A stretch of 64,000 nt of DNA from Myxococcus eversor (GTDB taxonomy: Bacteria; Myxococcota; Myxococcia; Myxococcales; Myxococcaceae), in NCBI RefSeq assembly GCF_010894455.1, contig NZ_JAAIXY010000016.1, forward strand, positions 225,274 through 289,273, written 5' to 3'. The notes below the pieces were generated by a model. The model had not been told where the DNA came from. It saw only the letters and a program-made list of their open reading frames with translations, and made no database searches. The position numbers were made by a program, and so were the translations under genes. Numbering within the stretch: the stretch's first letter is position 1; every line of letters starts with the position of its first letter. This document shows, in pieces, positions 10,051 through 20,800 of this stretch.

Positions 10051-11523
10051 TCAGTATTCGGCGAGGCGCGTGTACCAGGGCGACTTGCGCAGGTCGACCA
10101 CCCCTGTCACCCCGCGCTCCCGCAGCTCCTCGGTGGCCTGCTTGGGGTCGCCCACCGGACTCTTGCCGGGGTGCTGGTACGAGTTCCAGACCGAGACGCT
10201 CCCCTTCTCCTCCAGCAGCTTGAGGGACGCGTCGATCTCCTCGTTCTTCGCGTACCGCTCGTGGGTGAGGCTGTCGTAGTTCACGACGTACGTCACCGGC
10301 CCGGGGCCCGCCTGCTCGGCGACGGCAATCATCTCCTTCGCCTCCGCCTCGTTGAGCTTGCCGTCGCCGTTGGAGGGATTGACGGCCAGCGTGGCGTTGG
10401 GGAACAGCTCGCGGATGGTGGAGCCGAACTGCTTCGTCTCGCCGATGCCCACGTTGAACATCAGCCGCTCGTCCGGAATCCCCGACTCCTTCGCCAGCTT
10501 GAGCATCTCCTCGAAGGCCGCCTTCTGCTTCGCGGGGTCCTCGACCTTCGGGTCGTCGAACTTGATGTCGAGCTTCATGCCGACCCCCAGCTCCTTGCCC
10601 TTCGCGAGCCAGTCCTTGAGCGAGAGCTGGTTGCCGCCCTCGCCATGACTCATCTCCAGGACTCCGTCCGAGTTGAGCTGGACGTCGCCCTCGAACCAGT
10701 TGTGGTCGCTGTTCACCGCGTCGGCGAACTGCTCCTGTGTGTTCGTCAGGTGGGCGTTCTTCGCCTCGGACAGCGGCTGGCCGGGCTTCCACCGTCCGCC
10801 GTAATCGAGGGCGTCATGGTCCTTGGACAGCTCCTTCGCGGCCTGCTGCTTGCCCAGGCCCTGGAGCTCCGTCACGGTGGCGCCGCCCAGCCTGGCCACG
10901 CCCACCGCGTGGTCCTTCTTCAGGGACTTGAGCACGTCGTCGAACTGGTTGAGCTGGCCGTCGTCGGGCAGCCCCGTCGCGAGCGTCTTGCCCAGGGACT
11001 TCAGGGCCTCGGGCCCCGCCTTCTCCGCGACGGCGGCCAGCGCCGTCAGCGTGTCACGCGTGACGTCCTTCTTTCCGAACGCGTCCTTCGTGTCGTCGTC
11101 CACGTCATTGCCAGCCCGGTGCCCCAACACCTGGCTCACCTGCTCCAACGTCGGCTGCGCGGCCTGGAGGAGCTTGTCCGCGTACGTGGGGTCCGCGCCC
11201 GTCGCCGGGTCTCCGTGGTGCTGGTTCACCAGTTCCTGGAGCTTCTGAGCCGCCGCGGAGGCGCCGCCCGTGCGGAAGGACTCCGCCACCGCCTGGGCCT
11301 CCTGCGGGATGAGGTCCTGCGCCGGAGGCGGCCCCGCGACGACGCCGAGCGCGGGCATGCCCGGCTTGGGCGCGGCGGCGGCGACGAACTCATCCTTCGT
11401 CGGCATCCCCGTCGGCGGCGCGAGAGGAGGCGGAGGCGGAGGCGGGGACTCCGGCAGCTCGACCTTCAGGGGTTGGGGCTGCACCAGACCACCAGAGCGA
11501 ATCTTGCTGTCGAGCCAGGCCAT
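10051..11523 (-). CDS. Menorin/FAM151-like (GDPD-type barrel) domain protein
   Basis: The 490-residue product starts MAWLDSKIRSGG at 11523, followed by a Pro-rich linker and a helical middle region. The C-terminal ~265 residues resemble the FAM151/menorin (DUF2181) fold, a relative of glycerophosphodiester phosphodiesterases. Supporting segments are AHLTNTQEQFADAV, FEGDVQLNSDGVLEMSH, MKLDIKFDD and MFNVGIGETK. The Asp and His residues fall where the barrel's acidic and histidine ligands are expected. There is no signal peptide; the start (proline stretches after a short basic segment) resembles proteins exported by non-Sec routes, which is only a guess. The family assignment is from recalled motifs. 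Confidence 0.5.
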   Translation of the reverse strand: MAWLDSKIRSGGLVQPQPLKVELPESPPPPPPPLAPPTGMPTKDEFVAAAAPKPGMPALGVVAGPPPAQDLIPQEAQAVAESFRTGGASAAAQKLQELVNQHHGDPATGADPTYADKLLQAAQPTLEQVSQVLGHRAGNDVDDDTKDAFGKKDVTRDTLTALAAVAEKAGPEALKSLGKTLATGLPDDGQLNQFDDVLKSLKKDHAVGVARLGGATVTELQGLGKQQAAKELSKDHDALDYGGRWKPGQPLSEAKNAHLTNTQEQFADAVNSDHNWFEGDVQLNSDGVLEMSHGEGGNQLSLKDWLAKGKELGVGMKLDIKFDDPKVEDPAKQKAAFEEMLKLAKESGIPDERLMFNVGIGETKQFGSTIRELFPNATLAVNPSNGDGKLNEAEAKEMIAVAEQAGPGPVTYVVNYDSLTHERYAKNEEIDASLKLLEEKGSVSVWNSYQHPGKSPVGDPKQATEELRERGVTGVVDLRKSPWYTRLAEY

Positions 11524-11661
11524 CGGGGACTCCGTCCTTGGGGTGGGAGACGAAACAGGGACCTCTGACAAGTAGAGTCCGCTGCTCCCCAGGTGGCGCA
11601 TTGATGGGGATTTACGCCGAGGCGCGCGGGCCCGCTGGGGGCGGACTACAGTCGCGTCACC

Positions 11662-12321
11662 ATGACGGTGAGCGTCCAGAATCTCGGGCCGGAATTGTTG
11701 GAGCAGGTCGGCCCGATGTGCGCGCGGGCCTTCGACGACTACCCCTTCCTCGCGGAGCTGTTCCCGGGCTCCTCGGAGAAGCGCGCGCATGTGGCCGCGG
11801 CCTTCTACCTGGCCACCGTGCGCGACTGTCTGGAGCACGGCGTGGTGCACGCCACCGTCGAGGATGGACGACTGACGGGGGTGGCGGCTTGGCTGCGGCC
11901 CGGAGCGTTTCCGCAGTCACTCCGCAGGCAGGCCGGATTCCTGCCCACCGTCTGGGCTGGCCTGCGTCACTTCCCGGGACGCGCGCGGCTGGCGATACAG
12001 GCGCTGGCGAGGCTGGAGCGCTACCACCCGCACACGCCCACGCATTGGTACCTGGCCACCATCGCCGTGGACCCGGCGCACCAGGGGCGCGGTCTGGGTG
12101 TGAGGTTGCTGCGCGCGGGCCTGACCCTGGCCGAGGAGACTCGCGCGCCGTGCTTCCTGGAGACGGCCAAGGCCTCCAACCGCGACTGGTACGCGGGCTT
12201 CGGCTTCGAGCTCCAGCGCACCGAGCCGTGCTTCGACGGAGGACCGCCCCAGTGGTTCATGTGGCGGCCCTCCAAGGCGCGCTCCGACGCGGGGCCGGAG
12301 CGCACGGCGGTGCCCGGGTGA
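11662..12321 (+). CDS. GNAT-family N-acetyltransferase
   Basis: This 219-residue GNAT protein carries the core segment LATIAVDPAHQGRGLGVRLL, with the Q-G-R-G-L-G acetyl-CoA loop, followed by FLETAKASNRDWYAGFGF, the usual motif B ending in a Gly-Phe turn. The overall form (FDDYPFLAELFP near the N terminus) resembles the GNATs often annotated near resistance or tailoring functions, but no substrate can be assigned. Its stop codon directly abuts the stop codon of the convergent gene that ends at 12322. Confidence 0.85.
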   Translation: MTVSVQNLGPELLEQVGPMCARAFDDYPFLAELFPGSSEKRAHVAAAFYLATVRDCLEHGVVHATVEDGRLTGVAAWLRPGAFPQSLRRQAGFLPTVWAGLRHFPGRARLAIQALARLERYHPHTPTHWYLATIAVDPAHQGRGLGVRLLRAGLTLAEETRAPCFLETAKASNRDWYAGFGFELQRTEPCFDGGPPQWFMWRPSKARSDAGPERTAVPG

Positions 12322-13077
12322 CTACGGCGTGAAGAGCTTGTCGGCCAGCGTGGCCCGGGTGTCGCCCTTGAGCGCGGTGAAGCGCACGACGCGCTGCTCT
12401 CCCCGCCACACCTCGATGCTGCGCGGCATCGCCTCACCCATCGCGGGCGAGTTGTAGTCCAGGAAGCGCACGTCCCACGCCACCTTCGCCGAGTCCGTGT
12501 AGCGCAGCCGCGCGGGGCGGAAGGAATCCTTGTACACCCAGAACTGGGAGCGCCCCTCGGCCTGGTCTCCGAGCACGTACGCGACTTCTCCACCGAAGCG
12601 CGCCAGGCCCGTGCGAGTCGTGTCGACGCCCAGCCCCTGAAGGTACTGCTGCATCGACTCCTTGGTCTGCTGCACCGGGCCACCGCCCGAGGCGAAAATC
12701 GGGCACACCTGCGCGACGAGCACGGAGAGCGAGGGGATGTCATTGCCCTCCAGCCGACGACGCCCCGCCACCTGCACCACGGCGGTGCGCGCGTTGCCGT
12801 CCGGCACCGAGGCCTCGAAGCGGCAGCGGCCCGGCACGCGCAGGTACAGCACGCCGTCTCCCTGCAGGTCGGGACGGTCCGTCGCCGCTCCCAGCGCCGA
12901 GCCCGCCTCCTTCACCGCGGGGCCACTGAAGCTGAGCGAGCCTTCCACCCGCACACCGGAGAGCTTGAGTTCATCTCGCTCGCCCACCATGCGCCGGAGG
13001 ATGGAGCCCCCCGGCAGCACGTAGGCGACAGCGGTGAAGGACAGCAGGACTGCGACGAGTGCGACAATGCGCTTCAC
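12322..13077 (-). CDS. Secreted protein of unknown function, coupled to galU
   Basis: The 251-residue product starts with a Sec signal peptide (MKRIVALVAVLLSFTAVAYV). The rest is beta-rich and carries an outer-membrane-protein-like or LolA-like feel (SQFWVYKDSFRPARLRY, then SIEVWRGEQRVVRFTAL). I do not recognise a family with certainty. Its ATG overlaps the galU stop codon in an ATGA, so the two are translationally coupled, suggesting an envelope or surface-sugar role. Confidence 0.75.
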   Translation of the reverse strand: MKRIVALVAVLLSFTAVAYVLPGGSILRRMVGERDELKLSGVRVEGSLSFSGPAVKEAGSALGAATDRPDLQGDGVLYLRVPGRCRFEASVPDGNARTAVVQVAGRRRLEGNDIPSLSVLVAQVCPIFASGGGPVQQTKESMQQYLQGLGVDTTRTGLARFGGEVAYVLGDQAEGRSQFWVYKDSFRPARLRYTDSAKVAWDVRFLDYNSPAMGEAMPRSIEVWRGEQRVVRFTALKGDTRATLADKLFTP

Positions 13078-13976
13078 GGCTTCTCCGTCTTCACGACCTC
13101 ACGCATGTACTCGAGCAACCCGCCTCGCAGCTCGGGGCGCTTGAGGGCGTAGGCGATGTTCGCCTTCAGGTATCCCACCTTGTCGCCCGCGTCATAGCGC
13201 TGACCCTTGAATTTGTACCCCAACAGACCGTGCGACTTCTGGAGCGTGGCCAGGCCGTCGGTGAGCTGGATTTCCCCGCCCACGCCCGGCGTCTGGGTCT
13301 CCAGGATGGGGAAGATTTCCGGCGGCAGGACATAGCGGCCGATGACGGCGAGGTTGGAGGGCGCGGTGCCCTTCTTCGGCTTCTCCACCACGCGGTCGAT
13401 GCGGATGACGCCGTCACCCAGGTCCGTGCCCGCGGCGATGCCGTACATATGCGTCTCGTCGTCGGGCACCTCCATCAGCGCGATGACGGCCTGGTTGTAC
13501 TGGCGGAACACACGAGCGAGCTGGCGGATGCCCGGCTCCTCGGCGTCAATCATGTCGTCGCCCAGCAGCACGCCGAAGGGCTCGTCGCCGATGGCGCTCT
13601 TGGCGCACAGCACCGCGTGGCCCAGGCCCTTGGGCTCCTTCTGACGGATGCTGACGACGCGGACCAGTTCGGCGATGGCGCGCAGCTTGTCCGCGTCCGC
13701 CGTCTTGCCCCGGGCGCGCAGCGTGGTCTCCAGCTCGAAGCCGATGTCGAAGTGGTCCTCGATGGCGCTCTTGCCCCGGCCATTGATGAGGACGACGTCT
13801 TCGATGCCGGCGGCCACCGCCTCCTCCACGATGTACTGGAGGGTGGGAGTGTCCACGATAGGCAACATCTCCTTGGGGATGGACTTCGTGGCGGGGAGGA
13901 AGCGAGTGCCCAGCCCGGCTGCCGGGATGACACACTTGCGGATGAGGGGCTCTGCCTTCGGTGCGTTGGCGGACAT
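13074..13976 (-). CDS. galU: UTP-glucose-1-phosphate uridylyltransferase
   Basis: GalU makes UDP-glucose from UTP and glucose-1-phosphate, feeding LPS, exopolysaccharide and trehalose pathways. The 300-residue protein shows the nucleotidyltransferase signature AAGLGTRFLPATKSIPKEML, the uridine-binding GLGHAVLCAK, the metal-binding GVLLGDDMID, the sugar-binding VVEKPKKGTAPSN region and the conserved RYDAGDKVGYL segment. Length and order fit the bacterial GalU family. The ATG at 13976 lies beside the divergent barrel gene at 14037. Confidence 0.96.
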   Translation of the reverse strand: MSANAPKAEPLIRKCVIPAAGLGTRFLPATKSIPKEMLPIVDTPTLQYIVEEAVAAGIEDVVLINGRGKSAIEDHFDIGFELETTLRARGKTADADKLRAIAELVRVVSIRQKEPKGLGHAVLCAKSAIGDEPFGVLLGDDMIDAEEPGIRQLARVFRQYNQAVIALMEVPDDETHMYGIAAGTDLGDGVIRIDRVVEKPKKGTAPSNLAVIGRYVLPPEIFPILETQTPGVGGEIQLTDGLATLQKSHGLLGYKFKGQRYDAGDKVGYLKANIAYALKRPELRGGLLEYMREVVKTEKP

Positions 13977-14036
13977 GGGGCCAGGGAATCTATTGGCGCC
14001 CACCCACCCCATCAAGCTGGTTAGGATGATGCCCCC

Positions 14037-14888
14037 ATGTCGCTCCGTCCCGTCGTGCTGCTGTTCGCCGTGTGTGTCTCCACCGCCGCCCTGGCCCAGC
14101 CCGAGGAGGACTTGAGGGATGTCATGAGCGCGCGCGCCTACGGCATGGGTGGCGCCTACCGCGCCCTGGGCCTGGGCACGGAGGCCGTGCTGGGCAATCC
14201 CGCCGCCATGGCCCTGTATCCGGCCTACCGCGTCGAGGGCACGGGGGCCTGGGACCACCGTCTCAAGGAGGGCGTGCTCGGCGTCTCCCTCATCGACGGC
14301 GCCACCAGCAGGCTGGCCATGGGTGTGGACTACCACTGGGTCAGCCTGGGCCGCGGCGGGGCTCGCACCACCGCCCATCTCAGCTCGCTGGGCGTGGGGT
14401 TTCCATTGACCCCGGGCATCCTGCTGGGCGCGGCGGCGCGTTATCTGCGGATGAGCGGCTCGGACCGATATGCCAACTCGGTGACAGTCGACACGGGGCT
14501 GTTGTTCCGGCTGTCCGAGTCCCTGGTGGCGGGCATCTCCGGGCACAACCTCATCAACACCGACAACGTGGAGTTGACGCGGTACTACTCGGGCCACATC
14601 GGCATCAACTCGGGGATGTTGACGCTGGCCGGTGACGTGCGCGCGGACTTCGAGACGAACGACAAGACGACGCTCACGTACAGCGGCGGGCTCGAGTACA
14701 TCCTCGGGATGCAGGTTCCGCTGCGCGCGGGCTATCAATATGACGGCTTCACGCGCACGTCGCGGTTGAGCACGGGCCTGGGCTTCATGACGGAGACGGG
14801 TGGCGGTCTGGACCTGGCGTACCGGTACGAGCTGGGTGGCGAGAAGGGCCGGATGCTGGCGCTCACCATCCGCATGCAGATGAACTGA
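14037..14888 (+). CDS. Outer-membrane beta-barrel protein (PorV/FadL-like)
   Basis: The 283-residue protein has a clear signal peptide ending VSTAALAQ. Mature sequence starts with the segment ARAYGMGGAYRALGLGTEA followed by LGNPAAMALYP. This 'GMGGA...NPA' block is typical of the hatch region of PorV/UPF0164 and FadL-type barrels. Alternating amphipathic strands follow to the C-terminal LALTIRMQMN, compatible with a 14-strand barrel. What it transports or anchors is not visible. Confidence 0.8.
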   Translation: MSLRPVVLLFAVCVSTAALAQPEEDLRDVMSARAYGMGGAYRALGLGTEAVLGNPAAMALYPAYRVEGTGAWDHRLKEGVLGVSLIDGATSRLAMGVDYHWVSLGRGGARTTAHLSSLGVGFPLTPGILLGAAARYLRMSGSDRYANSVTVDTGLLFRLSESLVAGISGHNLINTDNVELTRYYSGHIGINSGMLTLAGDVRADFETNDKTTLTYSGGLEYILGMQVPLRAGYQYDGFTRTSRLSTGLGFMTETGGGLDLAYRYELGGEKGRMLALTIRMQMN

Positions 14889-14898
14889 GCGGGGTGCT

Positions 14899-17800
14899 TC
14901 AGCGGGCAGGCACGCGCAGGGCGAGGTAGCGCTCGGACGCGGCGAAGCGCAGCAGCTCCACCAGCTCCGAGTCGTTCGAGCGGCGCGAGCGAATCACCGT
15001 CACCGCGGGCCCCACGCCACCGCAGGCCACCAGGCCCGCGCGGTTGGCGGAGTCGCGTGCGGCATCCGCGAGCGCCGAGGCGTTGAAGTCCCGGGTGCCT
15101 GAATCGAGCAGCTCCAGGGTGCGCTCCAGAGCGCGCGGGGACAGTGTCTCGCGCACCAGCCGCGCGTCGGAGCTGGAGTCCTTCGGGTTCTTGAGGACGG
15201 TGGACAAGAGGGCCAGGGCGCGCAGGAGCTGGGCGCCCTTGAGCGCGCGCAGGGCGAGCAGGTCGGGGGACAGTGACACGAGGGCGCGGCCCGCGTGGAA
15301 GCGCAGCTCGGCGGCGGGCAGGGGCTGGTGAATCGCGGCGCGGCCCACGAGGAGGCGGGGCTTGTCGGTGTGGACGGCGGTGAAGGGCGGGCCATCGTCC
15401 TCGGCGAGCACGAGCTCCGGCAGGTTGACCGCGAGCACTCGCGCGGAGGTGTGGAGGGCGTCGAGGACGGCGGGCGCGCCCGGGCCCGCGACGGCGCGCA
15501 GGGGCTCCGAGGCATCGGCGGCGCGGCCCTGGGCGGGGAAGAGGCGGCAGAGGGCGATGCCCGCGTAGGCGAGCAGTTCGCCCGAGGTGGTCCGCAGTCC
15601 GGGGTGACGCAGGCCCGCGCGCTCGTCGGCGGTGAGGGGTGGCCGCTGGAGGCGGGACACGGGGACTTCGCGCCCGGCGAGGGCCTCGACGATTTCGCGC
15701 ATGAGGGCGGCGCGCGGGGCGTCGCCTCGGGTGTCGAAGAAGTCGGCGAGGTTCGCGTAGGAGACGGGGTCTAACGGGCGCTCGCGGAGCTGGCGGAAGA
15801 CCTCCGGCTCGGTGTCCGCCGGTGGAGCGGGCTCGGGGATGATGGGATTTTCGCGCGTCTCGGCGGCGCCCACGGGCTGCGCGGGGGGCTTCGAGATGAA
15901 GGAGCGGCCCGGCGCGGGACCGGCGGAGGTGCCCTCGGGACGCGAGTTGCGGAGGACCCGGCGCACGGGGTCCATGCGTCCCGGCGGGGCTTCCCAGGAG
16001 ATGACGCGCGTCTCGGGGACGGACGCGGCGTCGAGGTCCATGGGCTTGCCGCTCATCAGGTCGATGGCCTTGCCACCTCGCGGTGCGTCCGGAGGACTCG
16101 CGGGACGGGAGGGGGCGGCGGCGCGTGGGGGAGGACTGTCGGACGGCGGGGCCGCGCGGGCGGGGGGCGCGGGGGCGCGTTCTCCGGGGGCGCTGTCAGA
16201 TGGAGCGGCTGCGCGCGCTGGGGCTCGCTCACCTCGTGCGGCGGGAGGAGATGCGGGGGAACTGTCGGGCGGTGCGGCGGCTCGTGCTGGCTGTGCAGGA
16301 GCACGTTCTCCGCGCGCGGCGGGGGCACTGTCGGCTGGTGCGGCACCGCGCGCGGCTCGTTCTCCGCGTGCCGCAGGCGCACTGTCGGCTGGTGCGGCAC
16401 CGCGTGCGGGTGGTGCGGCGGCTCGCTCGCCGCGCGCAGCGGGGGCACTGTCGGCTGGTGCGGCACCGCGCGCGGGTGGCGAGGAAACTCGGTCACCGCG
16501 TGTAGCGGAGGCACTGTCAGATGGTGCGGCGGCGCGTGCGGACGGCGCGGCGACATGTTCGCCGCGAGCTGCGGCAGGAGCGTTGTCGACCGGAGGCGCC
16601 GCACGTGATGGCCGCGCGGGGGCTCGCCCACCACGTGCCGCAGGCGCACTTTCGGGCGCAACGGCACCACGGCCGGACGGCGCGGGGGCTCGCTCATCAC
16701 GTGCAGCGGGGGCGCTGTCGGACGGTGCGGCGGCTCGTGCGGAGGCGCGATCACCACGTGCAGCCGGCGCACTGTCGGCCGGCTTTGCGCCATGTGCTGG
16801 CGGCGCGGGAGCCCTGCCGTCGGCCGGATTGACCGAACGTGCTGGCGGCGCGGCGGAACGTTCGCCGCGAGCAGCGGAAGCACGAGGTGCCTCAGGAGCC
16901 GCTGGTCCCTTGGCTTCAGCGGCGGGCTTGTCCGCGCGCGGCGCGGGCGCATTCTCGCCGAAGACCACCGTCGACCCAGAAGGCGCGGGCCTGTCCAGCT
17001 CCGGCCCCAGCGCGCCCAGTCTGTCCTCGTATGCCGCGGGCCCACGAGCGGGCGTGGACTTCTCGCCGCGCGACGCAGCGGCAGCGGGCTTCTCCGCGCG
17101 CGCACCCACGGGCCTTTCGCGAGCGCCTTCTGCTCCAGCAGATGCGGCGGCTGAACCCCCTTGCGGTGCGGACCGCTCGAGGCGTGCACCCGCGCCACCA
17201 CCCTGCGCACCCGAGGTGCCCGCTGGCGGCGCGGACCTCGCATCTCGTTGCCCCGCGCCTTCGCCTGTCCCACCGGGAAGAGCACTGGGGTCGGAGGTCG
17301 ACGTAATCTCTTCGGACAGGTCATCGCGTCCGGCCGCGACGAGCGACGTCGTCGTCATGGGCAACGGAACGAGGAGCGCCTTCGGTCCACTCGGCTCGCG
17401 GCGAGGTGTCGCGCTGCGAGGAGGCTCGGGAGGAAGCACCGCCTCCCGTTCTTCACGTGCGAGCCTCAGTCCCTCCGCGCGACGGGCATAGACTTGCGCA
17501 CGCTCTGAATTACCGAGCGACTCACGCCACATGCGCGCCAGTCGGTCCCAGGTCTGCTCGCGTTCGAGTTCATCCTCGGTCGCGGTGGCGGCGTGTTCGA
17601 GCGCCCAGGCCGCCTCGCCCTTGTTGTCTCGCGCCAGCAAACGCTCCACGAGCAACAGCCACGCTTCCTTGTGTCCTGGCTCGAAGCGCACCGCCTGACG
17701 CAGCTCGTTCAGCGCGGCCTCGGCATCCCCCGATGACTCCAGGGTGGCCACCAGCTCCAGGCGAGACTGCCGTGCGACAGGGCCCCGCGACTCGCGAGCT

Positions 17801-20800
17801 ATCTGCGCGCGCAGAAGCTGTCCGAGCGCCGCCGTGTCACCCAGCTCTCGCGCGAGCCACAGGAGGCGCTCTCGAGCCTGCTCGCTGTCAGGGCTCTCGA
17901 TGAGCACCTCGCCCCAGGCCCACTGCGCGAGGCGGGAATCATCGAGCTGTTCCTCCGCGGTGCGCGCGAGCACCCGGAGCGCCTCCGCGCGGTCCGCCGC
18001 CCGGCGCGGCGTCGTGGCGAGCACGGAATGCAGTCGCTTCGCGACAGCCGAGCGCTCCGAACCCTCGACACACGACAACAGGCCCGCGAGCGCGGGAAGC
18101 AAATCTGGAGCGAGCGCCTCCGAGGCCTCGAAATCCGCACGGGCCTTCCCAGGCTCCCCCATGTGGAGCCAGCGCTCTCCTCGAGTCAGCAGCGCCATGG
18201 CGCGCGCGCGGCCCGTCCTTGCCCGCTGGATGGCCTCATCGAGCGCTCGGCGAACCAGTGAGGCGTCGTCCCGCGAGGCCAGCAAGCGGACCTGCTCGCG
18301 CAGCGCGGAGCGGTCTCCGGTCAGCTCGACAATCTCCCGGTACATTCGCGCGGCGCCAGCGGGGTCCTGGAGTTCGGTCTCCATCACCTCCGCGAGTCGC
18401 GTCAGTGCTTCCGCGCGAGCCCCCGGGTCTTTCGCCCGGTCCGCGCGCTTGAGATAGAGCTGGGCCAGCTCACGCCACGCTCGACGCGCGACGAACTGCG
18501 CCTCCAGTTTGTGCGAACGCGCCAACTCCTCCGCGTCTTCTCCAGGAGTGGGCTCCGCCACACCCGAGCGCCCGGGCCGGGACGGGGCCACGGGGTCAGG
18601 GCGAGAAGAGACAGGACCACTCTTGCCTGGGACTCCAGGCTCCGAAACGCCGGCGGGTGCGCCCCCCAACGCGGCGAAGAGGTCAGCGAGCGGGACCTCC
18701 ATCGTCTCCGAGCGCGGAGCGTCTTCGCCTCGCTTGGGAGCCGGAGCAGGCTGGGGCTTGGAGCGAGCGGGCTCCGTGCCCACCGGATGGAGGACGGGTG
18801 GTGAACCCGAGGCGGCGGGCTTCCCCTTCGAGGGAGGAGTCGCGGTCCCGCCAGGAGACCGCGCGGGGAGTGGCGCCTCCTGAGGATGCACGTCCCAGGG
18901 GAACAGGTCTTGGACCCTGACAGCGGGCATCTCCACCTGGGTCTTCGCGCGGAACTCGCTGTCGTCCTCCGGTTCGACCGCGGCAGCACGCGCGGAGCTG
19001 GGGGCATCCTCCTCGGGAGGAATCGCCTTGTCGCTCGGCTCGGTGCTGATGGGCGAGGCCGTCGGAGCGGTCAACTCCAGGCTCGCCGCGACCTGTGCAT
19101 CAGGACTCGGAGTCGACTCGTGCGACGAAGCGCGGGTTGAAGCCGGCGTCAGGCGCCGCGCGGCGGAAGCGGGTGCAGGGTCCACCGCGCCGTTCGGAGT
19201 GGTTCCTGCGGACACGTCACGAGTGTCGAGCAACCCCTCGCCAGGGTTCGCCTCTGTCGGCAAATCCGTGGCGTCACTTCGTTCCGCGCCCGAGGCCGTT
19301 CCGCGCGAAAAGGCATCCGCATCGCCCGGCCCGACAGTGGAAGCCACCTCGGTCGGCAAGGCATCCACATCACTCAGCCCGACACGCGAAGCGACCTCTG
19401 TCGACAAGGCAGGCACATCACTCGCCCCAGGAGGAGCTGCCTGATTCGGCGAAGCATCCACGCCGCTCGAACCAGTGGATGCCACCTTGCGCGGCGACAG
19501 CTCCACGCCGCTGGTCCCAACAGAAGCCGTCGTGCTCGGCACAACCTCCGCGCTACCTGGGACACTGAAAGCCGTCGTGCTCGGCACAACCTCCGCGCTA
19601 CCGGGCCCGAGGGAAGCCGTTTTGTCTGGCGAATCCTCCGCGAGGCCAGTCCCGACAGAGGCCGCATTGTCTGGCGAGTTCTCCGTGACGCCGGCCCCGA
19701 CAGAGGCCGCATTGTCCGGCGAGCCAACCGCACTACCCGGTGCACTGGAGGCCGCATCGTTCAGCAGGGCCCCTGAGGCACTCCGCTCGGCACTCGAGGC
19801 CACATCGTTCGGCGCGACCGCTTCATCACCGTGCCCGACACGTGACACCTGCTCGGTCGCCAGCGCCCCCGTGACGCGCTGCCTCGCGACCGAATCCACC
19901 TCGGTCGGAGAAGCCTCTCCGTCGAGCAGCCCCACCTCCGAAGCCGCCTTCGTCGACAGGTCCACGGCGTCACTCCGCGCCGCACCAGGACCTGAATCCT
20001 CCGACGACTCCCCCGCCCCGCCCTCGACCTTCGAGCCCGGCACCACCGCATCCACGGGCAATCCACCGGTCCGCATCCCCTGCCCGGCAACGGAGGGACC
20101 CGATTGAGGCACCGACTCCGTCGGCGCCACATCCCACGGAAACGGAACATCCGCTGGAGCCTGAGGCGCGGACACTGCGTGCTCGACCGGACGCGTCCCC
20201 TTCCCACTCGGCACCACCGGGGTCGGAGCCTCCGGCGCGCTCCCGCCCTCGGGCCCAACGCCCCGAGCCGATGCCCCGCCAGGCACCGTCAACCCAAGGG
20301 GCGGCGCCTCCACCTGGAACTGCACCCGAGCCAGCTCCATCGTCAGCGTGCGCGGCGGAGGCACCACGGCGGGCGGACCCAAAGTCGCTCCCGTCGCATC
20401 GACCACCGTCGCCGCGTGGTAGTCGACCTCGTCCTCTTCCCAGACCGCCAGGGCCTGAACGCCCGACTTCTTCGTGGGCAGCTTCTCCAGCACGGCGCTC
20501 GGCGGAGCCGGTGCGCGCCCTCCATCCCCTCGGCCCTTGGCTCGGAGCAGTTCCAGGATCCGCCGCGCGCGACGTTCCTCGGGGAACTCCCCGACCAAGG
20601 CTTCGAGCACGGAAAGAGCACGGGCCGTCTGATGCGTCCGGCGCAACACCCTCGCGAGCTGGCGACGCACGGCACGCCGCACCTCGGCGGGCGCGGTGGC
20701 CGGAACGGAATCCAGCAATCCGATGGCAACAGTTTCAGCCCCAGCGGTTCGCGCGAAACGCACCAGCCCAGCAGCCAGGCGGGGGGACATGGGCAGGGTG

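Noticed and set aside
10051..11850. Upstream start at 11850 for the menorin-like gene
   Set aside because: It would overlap the divergent GNAT gene; MAWLDSK at 11523 is the first sensible start.
16100..16870. Possible CRISPR-like array
   Set aside because: Units are contiguous, in frame with the protein and have no unique spacers.
15812..17491. Plus-strand Ala/Arg/Gly-rich frame opposite the TPR giant
   Set aside because: It is the antisense shadow of the tandem repeats.
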